In this document: positions 42,084-50,082 of the stretch, one piece after another
How the letters are laid out: every line of letters begins with the position of its first letter
Numbering within the stretch: the first letter of the stretch is position 1
NCBI GenBank assembly: GCA_963697915.1
Contig: OY969103.1
Span: forward strand, 1,736,001 to 1,800,000
Length of the DNA stretch: 64,000 nucleotides
Direction of reading: 5' to 3'
Source of the DNA: VRUE01 sp963697915
GTDB lineage: Bacteria; Actinomycetota; Thermoleophilia; Solirubrobacterales; 70-9
The notes under the pieces: generated by a model
The model's database searches: none
What the model was told of the DNA's origin: nothing
Seen by the model: only the letters and a program-made list of their open reading frames with translations
Translations under genes and position numbers: made by a program

Positions 42084-42890
42084 GTGCGCGGCGTGCCGGC
42101 CAACCGCCGAACCGTCGTTCTGTGCGGCGGTCACGAGAGCGGCCGCGGTGCTGGGCTCCGCTGGCTGTCCGGCGGCGAGGTCGAGGGCGCGACGATGACG
42201 GTGGCCGGCCCGGGCCGGGAGCTCGAAGTGGCGATTGACGACGCGCTGAGCGAGGGCGCCGCGACGGTGCTGCCGATGACGCTCGGTCGCGACCCGCGGC
42301 TCGTCTCCGACGCCGCCCGGACCGTTCGTTGGGCGACCCGCGGGGGCGTCGGTCCGGTCGCGCTGGCGCGCCCGTTCGGGACCGCGGACCACCTGGTCGG
42401 CTGGCTGCGGTCCGCCTGCCGCCGCCTGCCCGACCGCGGCGCGGCGGCGCTGATCGCGGCCGAGGCCTCCAACCCCTTCGACGACGCGGAGCTGTACCGG
42501 GTCGCCGCCTTGGTCCGCACCCACTCCGGCGGCCGCATGGTCGAGGTGGGCCTGCGCTCGGCTGCCGACGGCATCGGGGAGGCGATCGAGCGCTGCCGCC
42601 TGCTCGGCGCCGAGCGCGTCGCGGTCGTCCCTGCCGAGCTGCGGCGGCGAGCCGACGTCGCCGCGCCGCTGCTCTCCGCGGCGATGGTGCTGCGGATCGT
42701 CGCGGCCCGAGCCGCGGCCGCGACCCACCTCCTGGAATCGCACGGCGACGACGGGGTCGCGGCGGCGCTGGCGAGCGACCACGAGCACGGCTTCGCGCAC
42801 TCGCACGGCGATCACCTCCACCCCCATCACGTCCACGACCACGACCAGAACACCCAGCTCACCCACGACGCTCGGATGAACGTCGGCTGA
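42084..42890 (+). CDS. CbiX/SirB-like chelatase homologue with histidine-rich tail, possible urease nickel chaperone
   Basis: A protein of 268 residues from a GTG (a GTG nine bases on is possible). Its core resembles CbiX/sirohydrochlorin chelatases: VVLCGGHESGRGAGLRWLS at the N-terminus with the metal-binding His, AATVLPMTLGRDPRLVSDA, and a second half with ERVAVVPAELRRRADVAAP. The C-terminus is a metal-binding tail rich in His and Asp (HEHGFAHSHGDHLHPHHVH). It lies between ureA and ureB, and the operon lacks ureE. I infer that it stores or delivers nickel to urease rather than making cobalamin; no cobalamin genes are near. Confidence 0.75.
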   Translation: MRGVPANRRTVVLCGGHESGRGAGLRWLSGGEVEGATMTVAGPGRELEVAIDDALSEGAATVLPMTLGRDPRLVSDAARTVRWATRGGVGPVALARPFGTADHLVGWLRSACRRLPDRGAAALIAAEASNPFDDAELYRVAALVRTHSGGRMVEVGLRSAADGIGEAIERCRLLGAERVAVVPAELRRRADVAAPLLSAAMVLRIVAARAAAATHLLESHGDDGVAAALASDHEHGFAHSHGDHLHPHHVHDHDQNTQLTHDARMNVG

Positions 42891-42904
42891 AGGAAGGAGC
42901 AGGC

Positions 42905-43321
42905 ATGGCAGACCCAGATCGGTTCGAGTTCGAAACCGGAAAAGTCGAGCTCAACGCCAACCGTGAGAAGAAGAAGCTGAAAATCTCCAACACCGGCGAT
43001 CGGGCGATCCAGGTCGGCTCGCATTTCCACCTCTTCGAGGCCAACCGCGCGCTGCGGTTCGACCGCGTCGCCGCGCTCGGGATGCACCTCGACCTGCCCG
43101 CCGGGACCGCCGTGAGGTTCGAGCCCGGCGAGACCCACGAGGTCCAGGCCTGCTCCTACGGCGGGCTCGGATTCATCGCCGGGTTCAACGGCCTTGTGCA
43201 GGGCTCGCTGCGCGCCCGCGACAACCGGGCGAGGGCGATCCACAGGATGCGCGAGCGCGGGTTTCTCGATGAGCCGAGTGGCAAAGCCAGCAAAAAAGGC
43301 AGAAAAAAAGGAGGCCGATGA
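42905..43321 (+). CDS. ureB: Urease beta subunit
   Basis: 138 residues, slightly longer than the typical 100-130 because of a lysine-rich tail (KASKKGRKKGG). The family core is clear: RAIQVGSHFHLFEANRALRF, AVRFEPGETHEVQACSYGG and GFNGLVQGSLRARDN. A-rich DNA (A6 and A7 runs) encodes the tail just before the ureC ribosome-binding site, and the stop overlaps the ureC ATG. Confidence 0.95.
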   Translation: MADPDRFEFETGKVELNANREKKKLKISNTGDRAIQVGSHFHLFEANRALRFDRVAALGMHLDLPAGTAVRFEPGETHEVQACSYGGLGFIAGFNGLVQGSLRARDNRARAIHRMRERGFLDEPSGKASKKGRKKGGR

Positions 43322-45045
43322 TGGCGACCCTGTCACACCGCGAATACGCCGATCTCTTCGGCCCGACGACCGGCGATCGGGTCCGGCTGGCCGACACCAA
43401 CCTGACGATCGAGATCGAAAGCGACTTCCACGAGGGGCGCTACGGCGACGAGGCCGTGTACGGCGGGGGCAAGACCGCACGCGACGGGATGGCCGCGGAC
43501 CCCTCCGGCGTCTCGGCGGAGGGGATGCTCGACACCGTGATCACCAACGCGATCATCCTCGACCCCCTGGTCGGGGTGGTGAAGGGGGACATCGGCATCA
43601 AAGACGGGTTGATCGCGGGGATCGGCAAGGCCGGAAACCCCGGGATCCAGGACGACATCCATCCCGACCTGATCATCGGCGGCGGCACCGAGCTGATCGC
43701 CGGCGAACACACGATCGTGACCGCGGGCGCGATCGACGGCCACGTCCACTTCATCTCGCCGCAGCAGGCCGCGCAGGCCCTGACCAACGGCATCACGACC
43801 CTGGTCGGCGGCGGCACCGGCCCGACCGACGGGACCAACGGCGTCACCACCACCCCGGGCCCCTGGAACATCGCGAGGATGCTGGAGGCCAGCGAGGGGC
43901 TGCCGGTGAACATGGCGATCCTCGGCAAAGGCAACGCGAGCATGCCGATCTCGCTGCGTGAGCAGCTCGAGAGCGGAGCGGCGGGGCTCAAGGTGCACGA
44001 GGACTACGGGGCGACGCCCGCGGTGATCGACTGTGCGCTCAGCGTCGCCGACGAGTACGACGTCCAGGTCTCGATCCACACCGACAGCCTCAACGAGGCC
44101 GGCTACTTCGAGGACACGCGCTCGGCGATCAACGGGCGGGCGATCCACACCTTCCACAGCGAGGGAGCCGGAGGCGGCCACGCGCCGGACATCCTGCGGG
44201 TGACCGGTGAGCCGAACGTGATGCCGTCGTCGACCAATCCGACCTTGCCCTACGGCGTCAACTCGGTCGACGAGCTGCTCGACATGGTGATGGTCTGCCA
44301 CCACCTCAACCCCGAAGTCCCCGAGGACGTCTCCTTCGCCGACAGCCGCGTGCGGGCGGAGACGATCGCCGCAGAGACGGTCCTCCACGACCTCGGGATC
44401 ATCAGCATGGTCTCGTCGGACTCGCAGGCGATGGGGCGGGTCGGCGAGTCGGTGACCAGGGCCTTCCAGGTCGCCCACCACTGCAAGGCGGTGCTCGGCC
44501 CCCTGGAGGGGGACTCGGAGCGCAACGACAACCAGCGCGTCCTGCGCTACCTGGCGAAGCTGACGATCAACCCCGCCCTCACCTACGGAATGGCCCACAC
44601 GATCGGGTCGATCCACCCCGGGAAGGTCGCCGACCTGGTCCAGTGGCCGATCGAGTCGTTCGCGGCGAAGCCCCGCCTGGTGATCAAGGGCGGGCTGATC
44701 AACTGGGCGGCGATGGGCGACCCCAACGCCTCGCTGCCCACGCCCCAGCCCGTGCGCTTCCGGCCGATGTTCGGCGCCTACGGCAAGGCCATCCAGAGCA
44801 CCGGCATCACCTTCATGTCGCAGGCCTCGATCGACGCCGGGATCCCGGCACAGCTCGGGCTCCGGCGCCAGGTCGCCCCGGTGCGCAACTGCCGGTCGAT
44901 CGGCAAGCAGCACATGGTCCGCAACGACCTGGCCCCCGAGGTCGAGGTCGATCCCGAAACCTTCAAAGTCACGGTCGACGGGGAGGTGGCGACGATCGAG
45001 CCGGCCCAGTCCCTGCCCCTGACGCAGCTGTTCTTCATCGCCTGA
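43318..45045 (+). CDS. ureC: Urease alpha subunit (catalytic)
   Basis: A protein of 575 residues. The nickel site is intact: GHVHFISPQQ (two His), the carbamylated Lys in GLKVHEDYG, VSIHTDSLNE, HTFHSEGAGGGHAPD and the Asp in VSSDSQAMGRVGES. The flap Cys/His is in MVCHHLNPEVP. It hydrolyses urea to ammonia and carbamate in the cytoplasm. AAGGAGG precedes the tandem ATGs. Confidence 0.98.
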   Translation: MMATLSHREYADLFGPTTGDRVRLADTNLTIEIESDFHEGRYGDEAVYGGGKTARDGMAADPSGVSAEGMLDTVITNAIILDPLVGVVKGDIGIKDGLIAGIGKAGNPGIQDDIHPDLIIGGGTELIAGEHTIVTAGAIDGHVHFISPQQAAQALTNGITTLVGGGTGPTDGTNGVTTTPGPWNIARMLEASEGLPVNMAILGKGNASMPISLREQLESGAAGLKVHEDYGATPAVIDCALSVADEYDVQVSIHTDSLNEAGYFEDTRSAINGRAIHTFHSEGAGGGHAPDILRVTGEPNVMPSSTNPTLPYGVNSVDELLDMVMVCHHLNPEVPEDVSFADSRVRAETIAAETVLHDLGIISMVSSDSQAMGRVGESVTRAFQVAHHCKAVLGPLEGDSERNDNQRVLRYLAKLTINPALTYGMAHTIGSIHPGKVADLVQWPIESFAAKPRLVIKGGLINWAAMGDPNASLPTPQPVRFRPMFGAYGKAIQSTGITFMSQASIDAGIPAQLGLRRQVAPVRNCRSIGKQHMVRNDLAPEVEVDPETFKVTVDGEVATIEPAQSLPLTQLFFIA

Positions 45046-45728
45046 TGCCCGCCTCGGAGCTGACCATCTTGCAACTCGCCGACTCGGCATTCCCGAGCGG
45101 CATGTACACGCTGTCCCACGGGCTGGAGGGCTACGCCCAGGAAGGCGCGATCGGGAGCGAGGAAGTCCCGGCGCTGCTCGGGGACCTGCTTCGCCACACC
45201 GTCGGGCCCACCGACGGGAGCGCCCTGGCCCTCGCCCACCGGGGCGCGGTCAGCGGGGACTGGGACCTCGTCCGCCGGGTCGACGAGCGCCTCTACGCGA
45301 GCAAGCTGACCAGCGAGTCGCGGCGGGCTGCCCTGCGGATCGGCAGGCAGCTGCTGCCGGTCTGCGATCAGGTCTTCCCGTCGCCGCGGTTGTCCCAGCT
45401 GGCGGAGCTGGTCGCGAGCGGCCGCGTCGCCGGAACGCAGGCGGTCGTGCTCGGTGTCGTCTACGCCGGCGCCGGCGTGCCGCGCTGGGAGGCGATCGCC
45501 GCGGACCTCTTCGCCTTCTCCGCCTCGTTCGCGAGCGCGGCAATGCGGCTGCGGCTGGTCGACCATCTCGGCGCCCAGCGACTGCTGCGCGGGGCGGTGC
45601 CGACGATCGAAGCGGAGGCGCGGAGGGCGACCGGCGCGCGCCTCGAGGAGGTGGGCGCGTCCGCGCCCCGGGTCGACGTGATGTGCGCCCGGCACGAGCA
45701 GGCCCCGGCGAAGCTCTTCGCGAGTTGA
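45045..45728 (+). CDS. ureF: Urease accessory protein UreF
   Basis: A protein of 227 residues, all-helical, beginning ELTILQLADSAFPSGMYTLS, the typical UreF start, followed by HGLEGYAQEGAI. It acts with UreD and UreG as the GTPase-regulating platform in nickel insertion. The ATG overlaps the ureC stop by one base. Confidence 0.9.
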   Translation: MPASELTILQLADSAFPSGMYTLSHGLEGYAQEGAIGSEEVPALLGDLLRHTVGPTDGSALALAHRGAVSGDWDLVRRVDERLYASKLTSESRRAALRIGRQLLPVCDQVFPSPRLSQLAELVASGRVAGTQAVVLGVVYAGAGVPRWEAIAADLFAFSASFASAAMRLRLVDHLGAQRLLRGAVPTIEAEARRATGARLEEVGASAPRVDVMCARHEQAPAKLFAS

Positions 45729-45753
45729 CCATGCCCACGGAGGAGGAGAAGAC

Positions 45754-46386
45754 ATGACCGTCGTGCACGAGCTCACGCGGATCGGCGTCGGAGGGCCGGT
45801 CGGGTCGGGCAAGACCGCCCTGATCGAGGCGCTGGTGCCGCTGATGATCGACCGCGGCCGGGCCCCGGCGATCGTCACCAACGACATCTACACCCAGGAG
45901 GACGCCGAACACGTCAGGCGCACGCTCGGCGGAGTCCTCGACCCGACCCGGGTGGTCGGGGTCGAGACCGGCGCCTGCCCGCACACCGCGGTGCGCGACG
46001 ACCCGACGATGAACCTCGCCGCCGGGGCCGAGCTGGTCGACGCCTTTCCCGACGTCGACGTCCTGTTCTTCGAGAGCGGCGGCGACAACCTGACCCTGAC
46101 CTTCAGCCCGGCCCTCGTCGACCTCTTCGTCTTCGTGCTCGACACCGCCGAGGGCGACAAGATGCCGCGCAAGGGCGGTCCCGGCATCACCGAGTCGGAC
46201 CTGCTGGTGATCAACAAGGTCGACATCGCGGAGTACGTGCGGTGCGATCTCGGGCGCATGCACAGCGACGCCCTGGAGGTTCGCGACGGGCGGCCGGTGC
46301 AGCTCACCGACTCGCTCGCCGGAACCGGCGTCGAGGCGGTTCTCGATTTCCTCGAAGCGTGGCGCGGGGCGCCGGCGCCGGGCTAG
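45754..46386 (+). CDS. ureG: Urease accessory GTPase UreG
   Basis: A protein of 210 residues. The P-loop is GVGGPVGSGKTALIEAL (about 12-27). TNDIYTQEDAEH, the nickel-binding Cys-Pro-His in ETGACPHTAVRDDP, ESGGDNLTLTFSP and LLVINKVDIAEYV are all present. It binds GTP and transfers nickel to the UreDF-urease complex. GAGGAGGAG precedes the ATG. Confidence 0.97.
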   Translation: MTVVHELTRIGVGGPVGSGKTALIEALVPLMIDRGRAPAIVTNDIYTQEDAEHVRRTLGGVLDPTRVVGVETGACPHTAVRDDPTMNLAAGAELVDAFPDVDVLFFESGGDNLTLTFSPALVDLFVFVLDTAEGDKMPRKGGPGITESDLLVINKVDIAEYVRCDLGRMHSDALEVRDGRPVQLTDSLAGTGVEAVLDFLEAWRGAPAPG

Positions 46387-46388
46387 CC

Positions 46389-47342
46389 ATGGCGGTCGGC
46401 TACCTCAGCCCGGAGCATTACGAGCCACGGCCGCTGCCCCGGGAGGTCGCCACCTACTCCTCGGCCCTGCAGACGCTGGCGCCGGGCTCCGCCGGCAAGG
46501 TCGCGATCCTCGATCTCTCCTTCGCCCCCGTCGACGGGCGCACCGAGCTGGTCCACCGCTTCCAGAAGTCACCGCTGCACATCACGCGGCCGCTCTACTT
46601 CGACCCCGAGCGCCCCGACCTGGCGATCGTGATCGCGATGAGCGCGGGCGCCGGCCTGCTGCAGGGCGACCGCCAGAAGATCGACGTCTCCTGCGAGCGC
46701 GGCAGCGCCCTGCTCCTGACCACGCAGGGCGCGACCAAGGTGATGGGGATGGATGGCGACTACGCGACCAGCGTCGTCGATCTGACGATCGAGCGTGACT
46801 GCCTGCTCGAGTACCTGCCGGACGCGATCATCCCCTGCGCTGGATCGCGCTCCTACCACGAGCTGCGGCTCTCGGTGGGGGAGGGTTCGACCGTCATCGC
46901 CAGCGAGACGATCCGCGCCGGCCGGCTCGCCCATGGCGAGCGCCACGCTTACGACGTGCTGGCGTCCGACCTGATCATCCGCCGCCCTGACGGCCCGCTG
47001 CTCGCGGTCGACCGCATACGGTTGTCCCCGGGCGCCGCCGGCGGTTTGGGCGGCCCGGGCGTGCTGGGGGACGAGGGCCAGCTGGCAACGCTGTACGTGG
47101 TCAGCGACGCCGCGCCCCCCGGGGCGCTGGCGGAGGAGCTGCGCCGAGCCCTCGAGGGAGCGCCCGACGTGCGCTGGGGCGTCAGCGAGCTCCCGCACGA
47201 GTGCGGTGCCTGGGTGCGGCTGCTGGGCGACGAGTCGCCCCGGGTCGACCGGGCGATGGGGATCGCCTGGGACGCCGCCCGGAAATTGCTGATCGGGGCA
47301 CCGGCCCCGCGACTGAGGAAGTCCAAGACCTACATGACCTGA
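46389..47342 (+). CDS. ureD: Urease accessory protein UreD/UreH
   Basis: A protein of 317 residues of the UreD beta-helix family: LHITRPLYFDPERPDLAIVI, SAGAGLLQGDRQKIDVSCER, ALLLTTQGATKVMGMDGDYA and LEYLPDAIIPCAGSRSYHEL. UreD scaffolds UreF-UreG on apo-urease. The start is two bases after the ureG stop. Confidence 0.93.
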   Translation: MAVGYLSPEHYEPRPLPREVATYSSALQTLAPGSAGKVAILDLSFAPVDGRTELVHRFQKSPLHITRPLYFDPERPDLAIVIAMSAGAGLLQGDRQKIDVSCERGSALLLTTQGATKVMGMDGDYATSVVDLTIERDCLLEYLPDAIIPCAGSRSYHELRLSVGEGSTVIASETIRAGRLAHGERHAYDVLASDLIIRRPDGPLLAVDRIRLSPGAAGGLGGPGVLGDEGQLATLYVVSDAAPPGALAEELRRALEGAPDVRWGVSELPHECGAWVRLLGDESPRVDRAMGIAWDAARKLLIGAPAPRLRKSKTYMT

Positions 47343-47364
47343 GACGACAGAGGGAGGGCTCGAG

Positions 47365-48732
47365 ATGCCCGTTACCGGCGTTGACACCGGCGACACCGCA
47401 TGGCTGATGGCGAGCACCGCGATGGTGCTGCTGATGACCCCGGCGCTCGCCTTCTTCTACGGAGGCATGGTCCGGACCAAACACGTCCTGGTGATGCTGC
47501 GGATGAGCTTTGCCTGCCTGGGCATCGTCACCGTGATCTGGTTTCTCTTCGGGTACTCGCTGGCCTTCAGCGGGGACGTCGGCGGGGTCGGGCTGATCGG
47601 GAACCTCGACCAGGTGGGGATGGACGGCGTCGGCCCCGACCAGCTGACCGGGCGCATCCCCACGCTCATCTACTCCTGCTTCATGCTCTCCTTCGCGATC
47701 ATCACGGTCGCGCTGATCAGCGGCTCGATCGCGGGCAGGGCCAAGTACACCGGCTGGCTCGTCTTCACCGCGATCTGGACCGTGCTCGTCTACATCCCGA
47801 TCGCGCACTGGGTCTTCTCCCCCGACGGATGGGTCACCAGCAACCTCGGCGCGCTCGACTTCGCCGGCGGCACCGTCGTCGAGCTCAACTCAGGGATGGC
47901 CGGGCTGGCCTGCGCGCTGGCGCTGCGCAGCCGCAAGGACTTCCAGCGGATCGAGGAGCGCCCCCACAGCCTCCCGTTGGTGGCGATAGGCCTCGGCCTG
48001 CTCTGGTTCGGCTGGTTCGGGTTCAACGCCGGCTCGGCGCTGCAGGACCAGGGCGCCGCCCCCGCCGCCTTCTTCAACACCCAGCTCGGCGCCGCGGGGG
48101 CGATGGTCGGGTGGATCGCCTGCGACCGGCTGCGCTTCCGGAAAGTGTCGATGATCGGGATGCTGACCGCGCCGGTCGCCGGCATGGTCGCGATCACCCC
48201 GGCCTGCGGCGAGGTCAACTCGCTGGGCGCGATCCTGATCGGGCTCGCCGCCGGCATCGTCTGCTCCTTCGCGATCGGCTTCAAGTACCGGCTCGGCGTC
48301 GACGACACGCTCGACGTGGTCGGCGTCCACGGTTGGGGCGGGATCGTCGGCATGCTGGCGATCGGCCTCTTCGCCACCGGCACCTTCAGCGGCAAGGAGG
48401 GCGTCTTCTTCGGGGGCGGGGCGGGGCTGCTGGGAGACCAGGCCGTCGCGCTGCTGGCCACCGGTGCCTACTCGTTCGTGGTCACCTCGATCATCGCCAG
48501 GGCGATCGACGCGACGATCGGCTTTCGCAGCGACGACGAATACGCCGAGATCCCCGGCGGCGACGCGATGGGCACCTACGCGGCCGGGACGGTCCAGACG
48601 ATCGAGCATCTCGTCACGCCGAGCTCGACGCGGGGCGGGAACGGTCCCGGTGAGACCGGCGCCGCCAGGTCAGACAGCGAGGTGCTCGAAGAGATCCGCG
48701 CCGCCCTCGCCGAGCGCGACGAGCGCGGCTGA
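47365..48732 (+). CDS. amt: Ammonium transporter Amt with Glu at the first twin-His position
   Basis: A protein of 455 residues with 11 helices. The family motif is ALAFFYGGMVRTKHVLVML near the start, and ALDFAGGTVVELNSGMAGLA follows in helix V. The second twin-His position is present (VVGVHGWGGIVGMLAIG). The first, GTVVHxN in E. coli AmtB, reads GTVVELN: His to Glu. Fungal Mep1/Mep3-type Amt proteins are known to carry Glu at this position. It would move ammonium made by urease. It sits in the urease operon, and its stop overlaps the next start. Confidence 0.94.
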   Translation: MPVTGVDTGDTAWLMASTAMVLLMTPALAFFYGGMVRTKHVLVMLRMSFACLGIVTVIWFLFGYSLAFSGDVGGVGLIGNLDQVGMDGVGPDQLTGRIPTLIYSCFMLSFAIITVALISGSIAGRAKYTGWLVFTAIWTVLVYIPIAHWVFSPDGWVTSNLGALDFAGGTVVELNSGMAGLACALALRSRKDFQRIEERPHSLPLVAIGLGLLWFGWFGFNAGSALQDQGAAPAAFFNTQLGAAGAMVGWIACDRLRFRKVSMIGMLTAPVAGMVAITPACGEVNSLGAILIGLAAGIVCSFAIGFKYRLGVDDTLDVVGVHGWGGIVGMLAIGLFATGTFSGKEGVFFGGGAGLLGDQAVALLATGAYSFVVTSIIARAIDATIGFRSDDEYAEIPGGDAMGTYAAGTVQTIEHLVTPSSTRGGNGPGETGAARSDSEVLEEIRAALAERDERG

Positions 48733-49115
48733 TGTCCAGGATGCTCTGGGCGTTCGTGTTCGCCGGCGGCGCCACCGGGGCGCTGGCGCGCGGCATTTTC
48801 GAAAAGGAGCTGCCCACCGGCGTCGGTGAGTTTCCCTGGCCCACCCTGACCCTCAACCTGTTCGGGACCTTCGTCCTCGCCTGGACGGCGACGCGGCTGG
48901 CGCTGCATCCGCGTCCTCGCGAGCGGGCCTTCCTGATCTCGGGCTTCTGCGGGGGGCTGACGACGTTCGCGACGATGCAGCTCGAGCTGGTCAAGCTGAT
49001 CGACCAGGGCGACGGCTGGGTCGCCGTGGGCTACGCGGCGGCGAGCATCGCCGGTGGCCTCCTCGTCGCCAAGCTCGCGGTCGATCACGCGACCCGGATC
49101 GTCCCGGTGCGATGA
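48732..49115 (+). CDS. crcB: CrcB/Fluc fluoride channel subunit 1
   Basis: A protein of 127 residues with four membrane helices: LWAFVFAGGATGALARGIFE at the start, WPTLTLNLFGTFVLAWTATR (the conserved Asn region) and SGFCGGLTTFATMQLELVKL (the Phe-box region). Fluc channels export fluoride. It is cotranscribed with amt (TGATG overlap) and is followed by a second copy, overlapping as ATGA. The pair may form a heterodimer. Confidence 0.92.
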   Translation: MSRMLWAFVFAGGATGALARGIFEKELPTGVGEFPWPTLTLNLFGTFVLAWTATRLALHPRPRERAFLISGFCGGLTTFATMQLELVKLIDQGDGWVAVGYAAASIAGGLLVAKLAVDHATRIVPVR

Positions 49116-49483
49116 TCGACGTGCTGCTCTGGGCCGCCGTGCTCGCCCTCGGCGGCATCGGGGCGATCCTGCGCACCGCGATCGGGGGGGACATCGACCG
49201 GCGCAAACGGACTCCGTTTCCGCTGGGCACCTTCACGATCAACATCTCGGGTGCCTTCCTGGTCGGCGTCCTCTACGGCGCCGGTCTCAGCGGCGACCCC
49301 CGGCTGCTCGCCAGCACCGCCCTGATCGGCGCCTACACGACCTTCTCCACCTGGATGGCGGACAGCGAGAGATTGCTCGGGAAGGGGCAGGTCGAGCTCG
49401 GCTTGCTCAACGTGTTCGTCAGCATCTTCGTCGGGCTAGGCGTCGCTTTCGTGGGCAAGGCAGTTGGCATCGCCCTCTTCTAA
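49112..49483 (+). CDS. crcB: CrcB/Fluc fluoride channel subunit 2
   Basis: A protein of 123 residues with the same four-helix pattern: LALGGIGAILRTAIGG, PLGTFTINISGAFLVGVLYG and LIGAYTTFSTWMADSERLLG. It is the last gene of the urease operon and meets the Fur-family gene tail to tail with a 4-bp overlap. Paired crcB genes are common in actinobacteria, but not usually inside urease operons. Confidence 0.92.
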   Translation: MIDVLLWAAVLALGGIGAILRTAIGGDIDRRKRTPFPLGTFTINISGAFLVGVLYGAGLSGDPRLLASTALIGAYTTFSTWMADSERLLGKGQVELGLLNVFVSIFVGLGVAFVGKAVGIALF

Positions 49484-49962
49484 TGCCGCCGGGCTCCGGC
49501 GCTGCTCTTCTCGGCGCAGCTCGCGCAGAGGCCGGCGAGGGGAAAGTGAGTGAAGCGGGCCTCGTGGCCGAAGGCGCGCCGGATCGACTTTCTGACACCG
49601 TCGAGGGCCGACGGCTCGACCTCCCGCACGGACCCGCACAGCTCGCACATCATGTACTCGCACTCGGGCCCGTCGACGCGGACGTAGAGCCCGGGCCCGT
49701 GGCCGAGGTGGACGTGACGCGCCAGGCCGACCTCCTCGAGCACCTCGAGGATGCGGTACACGGACGCCGGGTCCGAGCGCGGCAGGCGACCGTCCAGGCC
49801 GCCGGCGATTTCCTCCGCGGTGAGAAGCCCGTTGGCGGCGTAGAGCGTTTCCAGCACCAGCCGCCGCGCGGTCGAGGCGCGCAGGCCCCGCTCGCGCAGA
49901 ACCGCCAGGGCAGACTCGACGTCGGGAGCGTCAACGGGCGCTGCTACACGAGTTCGCGTCAT
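49480..49962 (-). CDS. Fur family metalloregulator
   Basis: About 160 residues from the ATG at 49962, with GAAGGAG two bases upstream (the frame is open to 50115). The winged helix is LRERGLRASTARRLVLETLY and AEEIAGGLDGRLPRSDPASV. The dimerisation domain has HVHLGHGPGLYVRV and two CxxC pairs (CELC and CASC) for structural zinc. It could be Zur-, Nur- or Fur-type. The nearby nickel importer, urease and TTGCAA half-site favour a nickel-responsive role; this is inferred. Confidence 0.85.
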   Translation of the reverse strand: MTRTRVAAPVDAPDVESALAVLRERGLRASTARRLVLETLYAANGLLTAEEIAGGLDGRLPRSDPASVYRILEVLEEVGLARHVHLGHGPGLYVRVDGPECEYMMCELCGSVREVEPSALDGVRKSIRRAFGHEARFTHFPLAGLCASCAEKSSAGARRH

Positions 49963-50082
49963 GACTCCTTCGCGGGTGTTGCTGCTCAGCGCGCGGCTGC
50001 TGTCATTGAAGCGTACTCCCACCCCTGGCACTCGGCGACCGAGAAGAAACCTCGATCGGACGGCGACTGAAAAGCGATCGAG

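Noticed and set aside
43333..45090. 585-codon minus-strand frame opposite ureC
   Set aside because: Antisense shadow of ureC, which has all nickel ligands.
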